The translations under genes were made by a program, and so were the position numbers. Of a stretch of 64,000 nucleotides of DNA, positions 13,916 through 27,400 are shown in pieces. The notes beneath the pieces were generated by a model. The model saw only the letters and a list, made by a program, of their open reading frames with translations. It was not told the origin of the DNA and did no database searches. Source of the DNA: Certhia americana (Eukaryota > Chordata > Aves > Passeriformes > Certhiidae). Within the stretch, counting starts at the first letter, position 1; the number at the start of each line of letters is the position of its first letter. The stretch spans positions 35,742,445 to 35,806,444 of the forward strand of contig CM031879.1 in the NCBI GenBank assembly GCA_018697195.1, in the 5' to 3' direction.

Positions 13916-16900
13916 TTTGATATTCACCTGAACTTGAATGACGTGTTAAGGTCATTGCCTTGGAGGCATCCCATGTCCAGACATGTCATTGGCCAAGTCG
14001 AGGAGCTTGGCTGGCCGAGTCCAAGGTGGGCTCCTCTGCTGAAAAGGGCTGCAGTGAAGAGAGCTAAAAGTGAGACACTGCCCCTCCTCTCCCTTGGGAG
14101 CTGGTTTAAGCTTTATGGCTGGTACCACCCAGGCTAGATGGCAGCTGGTAGCAGCTGTGTCTGGGCTCAACCTCTGGCTTGGCCTCAGAGCAGCCTGAGC
14201 TGGGTGATTGTTGGGATGTTTCTGGCCATGGCTGCTGTCCCTGGGCCCAAACCAGACCCTCATGGACATTCCACCTCCTGCCTGCTGCCTCCATGAACCT
14301 TGCTACCTCCTTGGCTCCAGCTATCCTCCCCTGGGGAGCAGATAACTGTTGCTGTGTCCTGCCACAAGTTTTTAGGATTCACTGGAGGAGAAGGATCCAG
14401 GTCTGTGTCATGCCTCAGACCTTGTTGGTGCCTCATAGCCCTGCATGGGGAGATATTTCAGGGAGGGATTTATGCTACTTGTCTTTGCATCTCATTTTTC
14501 TTTTAATATTGGCCAAGCAAAAACCCTCCTTGAAAATGAAACAGAGCAAATGAGTATGACCCAATTTTGCATAGAATTACAAAAATAACATTTTTCTGTG
14601 CAAAACCATAATCCAGACCAAAATTTTCTGAGCTTCAACAGACTTAAAAGGTTTTTGAACCTTTGAGATTCCTTTTGTTCTCTTTAATTAAGCTCATGTC
14701 TTGGGTGGGGGTGTGTGTGTGTTACAAGCATCTTTAACAAATAACAAATGGCAAGGATTTTGCCAGGAAAAAGCTGGTGGTCTGGTACTTTCTTCCTGTC
14801 CACTGTTTTTTCCCCAGAGATAACAATTCACTAGGGTTGTGCAGGACTTTACAGCTTGCCTTAACTTGAAGAGATGTCCAGAGAGATTCTTAGAAGGGCA
14901 GGAGGGAGGCTGGCGCCTAAGTGAATCCTTTTATCCCCTACAGAGGCTCCTGGAGCTCAGCCCTAGCTACTCTGGCAGGGCATTGCATAGTTATCTGATT
15001 ATACCAAAATATATCCCCTGAAACATTTTTTCCTCTTTAATTGTGTATGCTGGGAAAAGCTTTTGCTTTCTCAGCCTCTTGGAATACTTTTTTTTCTAAT
15101 GCATTTGAAATGTTTCTGTAAATGTCTCATATGCATAAGGGCTTCAAACTATATGATTTCTGCCTCACACTGATGGAAAGGAATCTTATATTAAAAAACA
15201 ATGATCAGACAGCAAGGGAAAGTCATCCAAGTCATGCCAAGACCATCAGGCTTGAACTGCAGGAGCACAATGGCAGGTTTTCATGCTGCCCCAACCTAGT
15301 AGACTCTGACATAATGGGAAGACCCAAACAAGGCTGAGGAGAAAACCCCTAAATTATTTTCAAAATAATTTTCAAATCAGTGAATATATTGTCTGACTGT
15401 TTCTTAACACCTGCTCATCAGGACTGGTCTCTGCATTCTTTCTATCTTCCTCCACATCCACAAGCTAGATCCTTAGCTCTTGTGAGGCCAGGTGATATTC
15501 CTGGTTGGTTGACATTTCTCTGGCTTTAAAGAAGTCAAAGGCTGCTTTGTGCAGTAGATGTGCAGTAGATGAATGGGTAGAATTAAAAACTCTATAACCA
15601 GGAGACTGATCCTCCTCCCCTTCAAGCCAATGTAGATCAAGAGCTGTCCACTGGAACCACTGGCATCGTGTTACTGTAAAGGCAGAGAAGAACATGAGTG
15701 TTGGAGTGCTTGCCACTTAGGCCTAGCGAAGAGTAGACATTTATAACCATCATTTTCCAAACATCCTAGTTTCAGTGCAATAAGGGTGAAAATCCTAATG
15801 TAGGTGAGGTACCAAGTGGGGGATTTTGCCATTACTTGGGGTAAGCCTCAGTGCAGAGCTCCAGTCAACTCCTCCCTAACATCTACCTTACCTTCAATTA
15901 ATTCCTGGTGCATTTCAGGCACAGAACTAATTGTTACCGGTTAATCAAGATTTTGAAGGGGTGTAGGGTGATTAAGTTGCATGATGGTTGGTTATCAGTG
16001 AGACACAGAGACTATGAAGAGGCAAAGCATTTTTCTTAGCATTGAAGAATTGGCTGCCCAAATAAGGGAGGTGTTTCCTTCTTGAGGATTTATTGTGGAA
16101 TATTTATATTTACTTTTCTTATTCTCTAGGTTTTAAATTGTTTCTGTTTTCTTTCCAAAAGATTGAACTTGGTCCAAATTGGCCTGTTTCAGCTGCTGTT
16201 ACAGGCACTTACCAAGATTCAGTGTTTTACATATATTGGTTTGTTCAGTCTCACTACTTCACCTTTGCTATCACAGCACACTGTGGGGATCAGAGTGTAA
16301 ACCATTGGTTCTTAGCTGTCAGTTTTGAAACAAGAAAGCAACTGTTGGAGAAAAACAAGTTTCATGCTCCCCTCCCACCCAGATTTGGTATATCATCTAT
16401 GAAATTACACTGTTGTCACATCCAAGGAGAGAAATACCCAGCAGAGGCAGGGGAAAGGCATAAAATCCTGGCATCTTGGGCCTAAATGAGAATTTATTTA
16501 TTTGGGAAATGCAGTAAAATGGAGGAGCTCCAGCAAAGGCAGAAGGTTTTGTCTCCCAGGAGGTCTGGTGATAGCAGACTTGGAGGTCCCAGCATTTTGT
16601 GAACAAGCAATGCAGCCTTTTGCCACCCACAAAGTTACCACAGCCTGCAAGGGGAATGGGGGAAGGCTTAATGCTCTCAGAACTTAAGTTGGTGCTGACT
16701 GACATGATTAGAATTCATTTCATCGCTCTAGGAGTCCTTGGAGAAAGTGCTTGAAAAAAATATCCTAAATTCTCATTGCATTTCTGGTGCAATAAATGAA
16801 TCTGGAAAGAATCTGGACACTAATTCTTCCTTCACACATGGATTTTAGACGATCAGTCAGCATGGCTTGAATTTGCCTCAGTTGTGTGTGAAGACGTTCT

Positions 16901-18299
16901 TTTCACTCCTTTACATCCCAAGCTATTAAATTTTAAGTTTTTGAGCAGGCCATGGAGCCTTGCTCAGGAGCTCTGGGCTGGAAGGAGAAAGCATTGAAAG
17001 AATGCTTTCTCTAAAGAAATCCTCCTTGTTGACTGAGACAGCTGGTGAAGACATGCCTGCCTGGACACAGCGGGAGCACATTTCCTTTGCTGCCCATTGG
17101 AGGCTTCCCTTTTGCTGGGTTTGCTGGTAGTGCTCAACACCTTCCAGCACCAACAGGTGACTTTCTCATCTGGCTCTGGGCTGCCCAGACCAGGCTGGGA
17201 GGGACTAAGATGTTCATCCACAATGGTACTGTTTGTTATTTTCCCTTTCTCATAGAGAAGATTGAATCAGATGGATTTTGGTGTTTTTTAATTTCCCCTA
17301 ATTATTTCTTATTTCAAAAAAAGGGAGTTTCAAGTGCACCAGTGAGAACAAGAACTGTTGGAAGATACAGCCCTGGTCCTCAAGAAAACAATGGCCATGG
17401 TCCCAGCAGTGCAGCTGGAACAGAGTTAGTGATGCTCATAGTGTAGTTAATCTTATTAAACTTCTAATTTTTCCTGTATCAATTGAAATGGAAAGGTATT
17501 ATTGTTGGAGTAGCAGGTCAGAAAAAGTCCAAAAACAACACTGACTGAGTTGCTGAGTTTTCTTTTTAGAATTGAGTTTTAAGCATCTGAACCATTTGTA
17601 CCTTACATTTTGAAGCTGTTGTTGGTAACATGGGACATTTAACTCACATCTCTTTAACCACAGGAAGGGGTAAGGTGACAATACAGGACTTGCTGAAATC
17701 AGTAATGAACCTGCTGTTGATTTTAATGGGAGCAAACTCAGGTTTGGGTCGACCTGTCTGTATGTGCAGTTTGGGAAAAGCAGGAGAAAGGGAAGTGGAA
17801 GCCACAGGCCTGTGGCTGTGCTGTCCACTTATTCTTTCCAAGCAGCTGGTGGTTCTAAGGATACAAAGCAAGCATCAGCTCCTTGGGTGTCTGTGACTGC
17901 AGTCGGGCAGGCATTGCTGCCATCCTGTGGAGAGCAGGACTGAGGGATGGCTGCAGGGACATGGGGAGCCAGGGAGGGTCTGAGCAGGCCCCTTGGCAGT
18001 GCTGGGGTGGCTCCCACAGTGGCTAGCAGAGGATCACCTCACATGGCGTTGGGCCAGGGCCACTCAGTCCTGCTCCAGGACTTTAAGAGCCCATTTATAT
18101 TGCACTGGTCTTTGTGCCTGCAACAGCTGGGTGGGAATTGTGCCCATGCTGCATGCAATAGCTGGATGCTGGAGCCATTGGGGCAAGCTGTTATCCTCTG
18201 CTAGTCCTCCAGTGCTCTCGTGTCCTCACCTGGACATGTGGTGCAGGAATCTCTCTTTTCAAGGGTGTCCTTGAAAGTCTTCCATACTGAAACAACAGC
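13916..18299. other. Intergenic 3' of E2F7, nothing recognised
   Basis: Alternates GC-richer patches (13.95-14.45, 16.9-17.45 and 17.8-18.2 kb) with AT-rich sequence. A GT run occurs near 14709. Longer frames at 14179-14553 and 17045-17446 show no domain or splice support. Confidence 0.6.
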
Positions 18300-21243
18300 C
18301 TCAGTTTTAATTTCATTTTTTATTCTGTAAAAGTTTAATATTTTGCTAACAGATAGTATAAAAAAATATTCAACCCAACAGTGTGATTGGAGTAAAGCTA
18401 TATGCAGACAGGTAAACAGATAGCTAGAGAGCAGGAAAAGCAAGACATCTAATCACTAAAGAACAGTTATAAACAGCAATAAAATTAATATCTATATTAA
18501 ACTAGCAGTGCAAAAAAAAACCAAACTGGAAGCAGCTTTACATTAAAAATACAGCTTTTTAAATATAGAAATAGCACCAATTTACAGAAGACAATCAGAA
18601 ATGTAAACGTGGCAGATAGATTCAAGTATAAGTTATATGCTCAGCCTCCTCACCAACTGACTTGGGACAGAAAGGTTTCCCAAACCCTGCAGAACTTCCT
18701 GGGGATGCACTTTGCCTCAGTGCAAATAGAATTCTGCTTTTCCAAAGCTCCTTTGCTGATGAGTTGTTCCTAGTTTATTTAAATTCATAGCTTTCAGTGA
18801 AGGTAAAGATAGGAAAGGTAAACACATTCCCTCTTGACAACCAACTGCTCCCCCTCACCAGTCTAGTTCAGCACCTTGGGTACAGAACAAAGCTGCTTCA
18901 GTGGTCTCACTCTATTTTAGTGAGAATTTTGCATTGACAAAATCAAGACAGCGTATCAATGTTCTTTTTCTCCTAGGCTCAAAAATCTGCTTTCCCAACC
19001 ATGACTCACTGAAGAGGGAGTCAAACCTCATTTCCAGACCTGCTCAAAACTGTAAGCAGAAACTGGAAATGGAAAATAAATTTTTACTCCCTACATTTTC
19101 AAGTATAGTTAAGTTAGTTATGGCACACAATAACATCACAGACAAAAAAAGGCAATCTTGGTGATGATGCTTCAACTGGAGCAAAGAGCTAATATTAGCT
19201 CCAATCCTCCTCCCTGCTCCCAGCTGCCATTTCACTAAAAGGCTGCACCGTACTAAAGGGAGAGAGAAGAGACAAGGTTTGGAGAATCAGCACCCACCCT
19301 GGAACTCCAGCAGCCTGCTCCTGCCCTAGCAGCAACACATGCACCCAGCAGAAGTGCAGGGGCAGCACTGTGCTAGTTACACGCTGCTTTTCAAAGCAAA
19401 ATTCTTCAAAGTGGGTGTATAGGAAGAAATAATTCAGAAGAAAAAATTGTAAACTTTCGTAACTGTAGTGTCATTAAAATATAATAAAATTGCAGTCTGA
19501 AGATGTCTCTTTACCACCCCTGAAATTTCCTATGGTAATTCTTCTACAGATGTTCTTTCAACCAGGGCTAACCAAGCCCTCTCAAAAACCTGTTACTGGT
19601 CTATTCTAAGAGAAGGCCACATTACTCAAACTCTCAGTTTCACTAAAATTCTTTCGTAAATTTCATTATAAAAATAAGATGCCTTCATCAAATCCCCAGC
19701 CTCAAAATCCTAACCTCCCTTGACCAACAAAATAGCACATCCAAGAGTGCATCTACCCTTGGACAATCAATACCAGTACCAAAGAGAGAGCTGATCATGC
19801 TGGCCTTACATTTGCTAAAAGTCCAGGCTAACACCTTCTGTCTTTTGAACAGGAGAGTGCATAAATTCAATTGCAGTTTGCTACATTAGTGAAAACATAC
19901 CCAGACATAAGAGCATCGGCTCTTAAAATTATGTCCTGTATTGACAATAGCACCATCTATTATTTGAGGACTCTGAATGTGAACGGTTAAGACTCTTCTT
20001 CCTCATTATATTCTCCCAGGCTATACTGATAATTCTTTATATTACTTTAAAACTCAAGGCTCCTGTAATTTTCAACTTCTTTTACTGGTGTAGATAGAGA
20101 ATATCTCCCTTGTCTTCCCAACATGCTCAAACACACTATTAACTAGTCACAAAATTCCCGTAAATGAAGAGTTAGGCACTTAAGTACATACACCTTAAGT
20201 ACACTTAAGTAAACAGCTAAGTAGGCACTTAGTAGATTCAGGTTAGACTGAATCTCATAATGAGTGAGGTTAATGACTTATCAGTATTCCTTGGTCATAA
20301 AGTCTAAACTGGATATTTAAACAAGAGATGAAATCTTAGCACAGTCCTCTCCATGGTTTGTCACTCTCAAATCACTTTGTCAAATCTGTTTAAGGATTCA
20401 GGTTTTGTATTCTTTACATCTAACTTGCATATTTTGCTCAAAGTAAAAAAAAAACCCAAACCAAACCAACCAACCCAAGGACTAATACAGTTCATTAACA
20501 CAACTATAAAAATGTTAACATTCACAGTTATTTTGGTCTTAATATTTTCACATACATTCAATCATACTGTGTTATTATGTTTTTCTAACCACAAGTGCTG
20601 GGCAAATTGTACAACAACCAACTGACATTCAAGTAATCCTACCCTGAGAAAATCTGTTATTCTGAAACTGCTAAAATCCTTTTTTGCACTAATCCCACTC
20701 CAACATACAAAATAAAAAGCAAGAGGCTGCACTGCAGAGGCAGTATTTGACAGATTGGAACCAAGGAAGCAGTTGCTCCCACAACTGCAAAAGATTATCA
20801 TTTTCACCACAGATTTACTCAGGGTAAGTAAAAGCATTCATGCAAATGAAATGCTTACCCCAGATAAGTGCTAGACATCTTTCTTTAGACCATGAATAAA
20901 GAACCCCTGGGGACTCCAAAAGAATCTGTTTGCATCTCCTCACAGAAATAAAGAGAGTTTTCCAAATTAAAATCACAATCGCAATTTGATGCCCACAAGG
21001 CTGTGTGAAGCACAGAATCTGAATTCAAATCAGTACTGAAGGAACAATTCAGTAAAAGGATTTCTGTACCAAGGGTGATTTTGAAGAAGATGGCTAACAG
21101 AACCAGTGGGTGAATGGATAGTGGGGAAGCATGCCAAAAGGGGTGACATTTTAATGTGCTCCTCTTGCCAGGTATGAGCTTGCTTTTTTGTAATTGATAC
21201 AGGGTCCCAGGACAATCTGCCCACCCCTTGCAAAAGAGCGGAA
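18300..21243 (-). other. E2F7: E2F7 3' UTR (inferred)
   Basis: The stretch runs from the stop codon to the best downstream polyadenylation signal (AATAAA on the minus strand, 18319-18324). The resulting length of about 2.9 kb is similar to the long 3' UTR of mammalian E2F7. An earlier AATAAA at 18774-18779 could end a shorter form. The interval contains ACTTAAGT repeats and a hairpin at 20178-20255 and no recognisable transposon. Confidence 0.6.
18319..18324 (-). promoter_or_regulatory. E2F7: Probable E2F7 polyadenylation signal
   Basis: The minus strand reads AATAAA. About 20-30 nt downstream the transcript strand reads ggctgttgtttcag, a GT-rich stretch suited to cleavage-factor binding, giving predicted cleavage near 18300. 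An alternative AATAAA lies at 18774-18779. Confidence 0.55.
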
Positions 21244-21420
21244 TTAGTCAGGGCTGGTACTAGAGATTTCCAGTCTCCTCTGCACAGAGCTGGCATTTCT
21301 GGTCTGGTTGCCTTCATTTTTCTTCCATGCCACAGGGTCTCCAAGACTTCCAGGAGTTTTGAAAAATGCCTCATGATGTGCAGGACGAATACTCTTGGGA
21401 GTGAGAGGAGCTGACGAAGG
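21244..21420 (-). CDS. E2F7: E2F7 last coding exon (stop codon)
   Basis: Residues 868-925 include [27 protein letters not shown] and [10 protein letters not shown], ending SPD before TAA at 21244-21246. The acceptor cacaaatag follows a T-rich tract. A different frame of the same stretch stays open further but has no family similarity and is rejected. Confidence 0.95.
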   Translation of the reverse strand, partial: PSSAPLTPKSIRPAHHEAFFKTPGSLGDPVAWKKNEGNQTRNASSVQRRLEISSTSPD

Positions 21421-24400
21421 CTATTTGTGAAAAAACAAACAAAAACAAAGAAAAAAAAAACCCAAAGTGATTCATCAGCGCTCTCTCAAAACCTACACAC
21501 AAGGTAGCAAACAGAGGACAGCTGGGAGACATTAATCCCTGTACCCTGCTACTAGAGATCACATTTATAATGCTTCCAAATGTTCGATCTATTTGTTACT
21601 GCATCAGGCAACAGGCAAACAAATCACAGATTTACAAAAGTAAGCTAAATTAGTGCCAAAAAGTCACTGCTAATAGTTGTAAAGACCCGGGTAACACACT
21701 GGCATGACTTTTACGTCACTCATAGTACTTCAGATAAATGAATCCTCCTTCACTTCTGAATTTCTGATTTTTTTAACAAAAAATATGGTTCTATGGTAGA
21801 TTTTAAAAACTATCTATCTTTATACAAAAAGATCATCAATCCCACAAGAATAATTTTTTTCACTCAGCTCTGATGCTGCTATTACTTTACCATTATGTAG
21901 TGAAGAGAGATCAGAACAGGGCTGAGGGGATAACCCAGGACACTACTACCTGAAAAAGTGTTGCAGCCAGCTGACTCCTGAATTCTGACACATAATTCTC
22001 CTGTCCTCCAAATGTTTTTCTGTAGACATTGTGTAACTCTCAATGACACTATCAGATGGGGAAAGAACCCTTAGGTTGCTGGGGGATTTTAGAACTTCTA
22101 TAAATTATAGAACTACTTCATTGTTTGGGACTAAATGTTCTATGCTGGGCTATGACTCTGTGTCCCACACCCTGTGCCACCCCTAAGATGGACACACACA
22201 AGCCAAGTGGAAGACACCAGCTTTCAGCGTGCCAACTCAGCACTGACACAGAGGCACCAGCCTGCAGCACATGCTGCCGTCAGACACAGCTCTTTAATCA
22301 CCATTCCTGGTCACCTTTCCCCCTTACCTGCTGCAGCTTCAGAAGGGTCACTGGGTGTCCCATACACACAGGGGAGTCCAGCTTAACAGCACTGCAGGAT
22401 CTTGTAAGCACAGGACTCAGGTGCAGAGCAGGGTGAGCCGGCTGCTGTGGATCCACTGAAGGGGCAGGGGAGACCTTGGGGGTGACAACGGCCGTGGTGC
22501 TTATAAACACAGGGGTGGCTGATGCCAGGCTGGACATACTGAAATTGGTGGAGGCAGCAGCTGAGAAGGAGCCATCGGGAACTGGGGAAAGAGGACTGGT
22601 GAATGGGGGAGAACAGACGAGAGGGAAGGAAGCCAAGGCTGTTGATGGCACCATGACACAGGGGACACTTAGAGAAGGCAACTGGTTTGCAGCCAGGCTG
22701 ACGGCACCAGGGGCTTGGTTTGCAGAGAACAGGAAATTAAAACTGCTTAATCCTAAACCAAAGAGAGAAAAAACAAAGCATTAATAAACTTGAAAAAGGG
22801 AATTAAACTACTGTAATTTCATTTACAATAGGAAAAAGGTGTGACAATAGAGAAAAATCTGCCTAGAAAGTAAATTATAAAAATAATAAAAAATAAGGAA
22901 GAAAACAGTCACAACCTCCTAACTCTTCTTTCAGCTCCCTTTCCTTATCTGCCTCCATTTTCCCCTGTATTTGTCTAGTCACTGTACCTGCATCCATTCT
23001 CTTAGGTCATATGAAGTACCAATCCCTTGCTGTTTTCTGCTTCTAACTTTGATTACAAGCAACATTCTGGCTAAACAAACTCTTTTTACACTAACTGACA
23101 TCATCCTCTCCTATATGAAAACACATACATTACTTTTAATGAGGACAAAAACCCCAGACAAACCAAACCCAACAAATAGGAGACACCCACAAGGATATAT
23201 CACAGAGGCATTAATCTAGCTAAGAACAGCTGAACTAGAAGCAGAAGCTGCTCTGGCTCCCAGTTTGTGTGGCCTTCCAAAATACCAGGATCAGTGTTTT
23301 TAAACTGAGCCATCTCCAACCTAAGTCAAATGTCATAGACCCCACTCCGTGTCATGAGTGAATCAAAGACTAAAGCAGCAGTCATGGAAATCCACCACGT
23401 GTCCTGTTCCCACAAAGCAGTCATCCACTGAACACAAACACAGGAACAAAACATGGTGGGCACGAAATTCTGACACGAATACATTGCAGTATTTTCAGCT
23501 GCTTCCTCTAGATCCCCACAGTGTCATACAAGCAGGGCTGGCTACATTCCCAGTGCCTTGGGTTTCAGGGGTTATACTGATAATACATGTTACAAGACTG
23601 TACAAAGTATGAAGGTGATGAAGTTCATACACTCAGGGGATGCTGCTGTTCTATACTGGCTAGCTTGCTGCCAAATCTTGACTTCCAGCTCCTTTGAGTT
23701 TTGAATGTTGGATAAGTGTCATTTTTGCTGCACATAATTCAAACATGCAAATCCCAGATTGTTCAAGGCTATTAATGTTTGGGAACCTCAGAAAAATGCC
23801 TTTTTCAGAGGAGCAACAGTTCACATTGGGTCAAGAGATTTCAGAGTTATTAAACTACTACAGAGAACTGCTGTCAGAGGTTTTTATGCCTAATATTCAC
23901 CTATTTGTAGGACTCATTATTTGCTAAGTGAACAGATACAGAGGTTTGTGTGCCTCTAGATCTCATGGCTGTCCTTACCAGCAGTAGGCTGAACATAAAG
24001 ATACTGTGGTTGGAAAGGTTGATTAGCATTGTCTTTAGAGATGTGCTCATTTCCTGGGGAGGGTTCATCAGGGTCTTTGTTCTGAGATCGTTTCTCTTGC
24101 TTCTGGCAATCTAAAGGCTTAGTAGGCTCCTTGTTTGCCACCTCTGTAGCAGCAGGACTTGCAAGGTCAAGATGATTAGTTTCTAGGTGCACAGCAGCTG
24201 AACAGCCTCTTCCTGGGGAAGATTCTGCCTTGGGTGACTCAGAAGGCTTCTAAGCAAAAACAAAAGTAGAAACGAAGAGTCCAAACTGAAATAAAACAGT
24301 GCAATACCTCACAAACATCTTCCTCATGCATCTGTGCAAAGGAGCAGCACAAACCTGATTAGCAACTCACCAAGTTAAAAATTTTGTTTGAGGGTTTGAA

Positions 24401-27400
24401 GACCCATAATAGTGATGCCTAAACCCTGTGCCCTTTGCTGTTGTTCAGGTTCAGTTCTTGGATATACTGCACAAGAAATACCTGACTTCTGGGATTACTT
24501 TTTTATTGATAAGGAAAAACACTTGTTTCAAACGGCTTATGTTCAATATTCAAATGGCTTATATGACATGGCCTTGAGCCTGACCCCTACTTTCAGTATT
24601 TAAGAGAATTCTGAGATAACTACACGTCACCATCATCGTCTTTCTCTCACCAGCCTGCTGTGGGCAACACTGGGCCTCAGAGAGAGGGACTCAAGCTGGA
24701 GAGTAGGGGGAAAGAACAAATCACATTTGCTATAGCTCAGTGGAGTAAGTAATGCTGATGCTGTCTGGGAAACCCCAAGCTAACAGGGGAAGATGAGAAG
24801 TAATAATTACATTGATTTCTTCCCCTCTGACCCATTGTTTTCCTGAAGAAAATAATCAGGACGCTAATTCCAAGGAACAGCTGAGCATCATATCACTATG
24901 CAAAGCAATCCAAGTCCATTTTCCCCTGGTAGTGAGAAAACATCTCCCAGTTAATGCTTATACTTCCTGACACAGCCCACTTGCAAGTTATTAACATGTG
25001 GGAGGCAGCACTTTTATCTCTCAAGAACAATGTACTGAACTTTCCCGTCTGAAAACACTGTCTTTGGCAAAAGTCTTTCCTTACTGTGAGTAAGCCAAAG
25101 TGATAATGAAATGCACTTTACCTTGGATACTACAAGTGAGAGGGGCAGATCACTGTGCTCCAATGTCTGCTTTTTAGCAGCTGGCTCTTCATCATCTACA
25201 GGTGCAGAGGGCGATGAGCACTTGTGGGAGCTGCGTTTTTGGCAGACAGTGGGAGGTACAGCAGCCTGAGCTTCTGGACACCTGTTTGCCAGGTCTCCTG
25301 CAGTGGGCAGGGGCTTGCTCAAGTTATTTTCCTGAAGACCACCACACAACATAAAAAGGGATGAAGATGGGAAGCACAGGAAGGGCTGGTTGGGGACCAG
25401 GGTAGGTTTTCCATTTTCTGTTTTGGAGGCTGCTGGTGTGGAAGGGTGTGAAGCCTGGCTGCTGATGCCAACTGGTAGTGAAAAGCTTGGCACATCTGTC
25501 TGAACCACAGGGAAAACCGCCTGAGGCAAAGGGTTAACACAAAAGTCAGAGTCCCCAGGAACTGGTAGAAGGGAGAAAGGTAAGTTTATGTCGGAGTTCT
25601 TTGCTGAACTTAGTATCGTTTCGGGGTCACAAGCTTTATTCCTAAAAACAGAAAAAAACCCAAACAATAATGAAAAGAGGAAAAACATTTGCTCCAAAAT
25701 TAAACTCCTATTTTATCCTTAGAAGCAAAGAGATATATATTTGAACATAAATGTGGAAAAATTCCACCTTCAAACAATTTTTGCACAGTGTACAAGAAGG
25801 GTCACTTTTTATTATTTCAAATTACACAGAAGCAGAGTTCTCAGGTTTTTGGTGGACCAATAATGCTTTTGGCTGCACTTGACTAGTCAATCATTCACAA
25901 ATGAATTCAAATTGGAATAGGTGTAAGGAAGACAGATGAGAAAGAGAGAGAGAGATGCCCTTCCATGAAATCATAGTGTGCTTAACCTACTCAGACAGTA
26001 GATCAAAGGATGCAGGAATGACCTATATAAACACATACGACAGAAAGAACTATTGAAGCAAAACACTGGTACAAGTACAGATGGATGTAAAATGACCATG
26101 AGAAGAAAAAAAGCCATGCTGACATCTATCAGTATTAAAATTCTAATAACAAGACTTCATGGCAATTTCATCTCAGTCTCATCAATGAAATCTATCTTTA
26201 AACTGAACATCACAAGCACAAAGCTGTAACTGGACAAGAGTTAAGACCAACCTACCCAGTATCTTCCTCTATTTTCTGTCTGCAGACAGCTGCTAGATTT
26301 ATCATTTTGGAACAATTTTCATCTGAATTCACAATACAGGCTGAAAGAACAAACAGGCATACAATTAATCATAGATAGGTTTACCAAGCATATTTTGATA
26401 CTGGCCATATAAAATAATTGCTACAATTTTTCAGTCCTGACACATTTTTATAACATCCACTAATCACCTAGAGCCAGAACCTGCAAGAACTCAGAACTCT
26501 CAGTCCCACTGGAAATGTGTTCAACATCATCATTTCCTATAAGAGTGAACTATGAAAAGCCCTGTAATTATTTTATCTTTTTTAAAAACTATTTATTAGA
26601 TCGTTACAGTAAATTTCACTATATTAGGAACCATAAAATAAAGCAAAATTTTTGTGGATGAAGAATTTTTCTTAATCAAGTTTTCACAGAAGAAACTACA
26701 GTATAGTTGCAGTTAGTACAGACAGAAACATTTACCTGCAGAAAATAAGCTGCAGATTCAATTGCAGTATGGCCAAGATACACCTCGTGCAACTTTAGGC
26801 ATTTGACTGGAGGTTCTAAACCAGAAATTTCATTATCACATGGACAGTAGAAATATAGGTAGACAGTAGAAATATACCTCCCAGGAGTAATTCACATATT
26901 TACTTATGCTGATTCAGCCATCCAGCCAATCAAGTGCCTTAAATTGGTGCATATGCTCATTTGGGCAGGTCCAATGGGATACAAAAGAACATGCTTCATT
27001 AGTAGTTACCTTGCCTCTCCTGATGTGGGCTGTTAGGCTCAGAACTGACCTTCCTTCTGGTTGCTTCACAAGGCTGTGCGCTGTTAAAGGAAGAGTGACG
27101 TGTAAACCTTTGCTTTCCAGTAGCACTGGTCTGGTACTGGGCACAGGCTCCTCTCTGCGTCTCTGGCAGAGGATCTGATGTTGGGCTATGTCCTCTCAGC
27201 TCATCTGTAGGGACAGAATTTTGTACAACAGTCCTTCAGGCAACACTGCTTATCATTTAGGCTTCTGCCATATTACCAAACTTGGCGTTACTGGAAGAGG
27301 CAACCTCTAGATTATCTCAAACCCCACAACACTGAAACAAACCTACAACTCAGTAAGCACCAGTAAACAAGGTAAGGGCTTCCTTCCTTCCTGTCCATTC

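Noticed and set aside
14179..14553. 124-codon plus-strand frame
   Set aside because: No recognisable domain, no Kozak or splice support, and competing frames on both strands.
1..18299. Searched for CSRP2 LIM-domain exons, the expected downstream neighbour
   Set aside because: No Cys/His-rich LIM pattern was seen in any frame.
21030..21374. 114-codon minus-strand frame overlapping the last E2F7 exon
   Set aside because: It is in a different frame from the family-matching sequence and has no similarity of its own.
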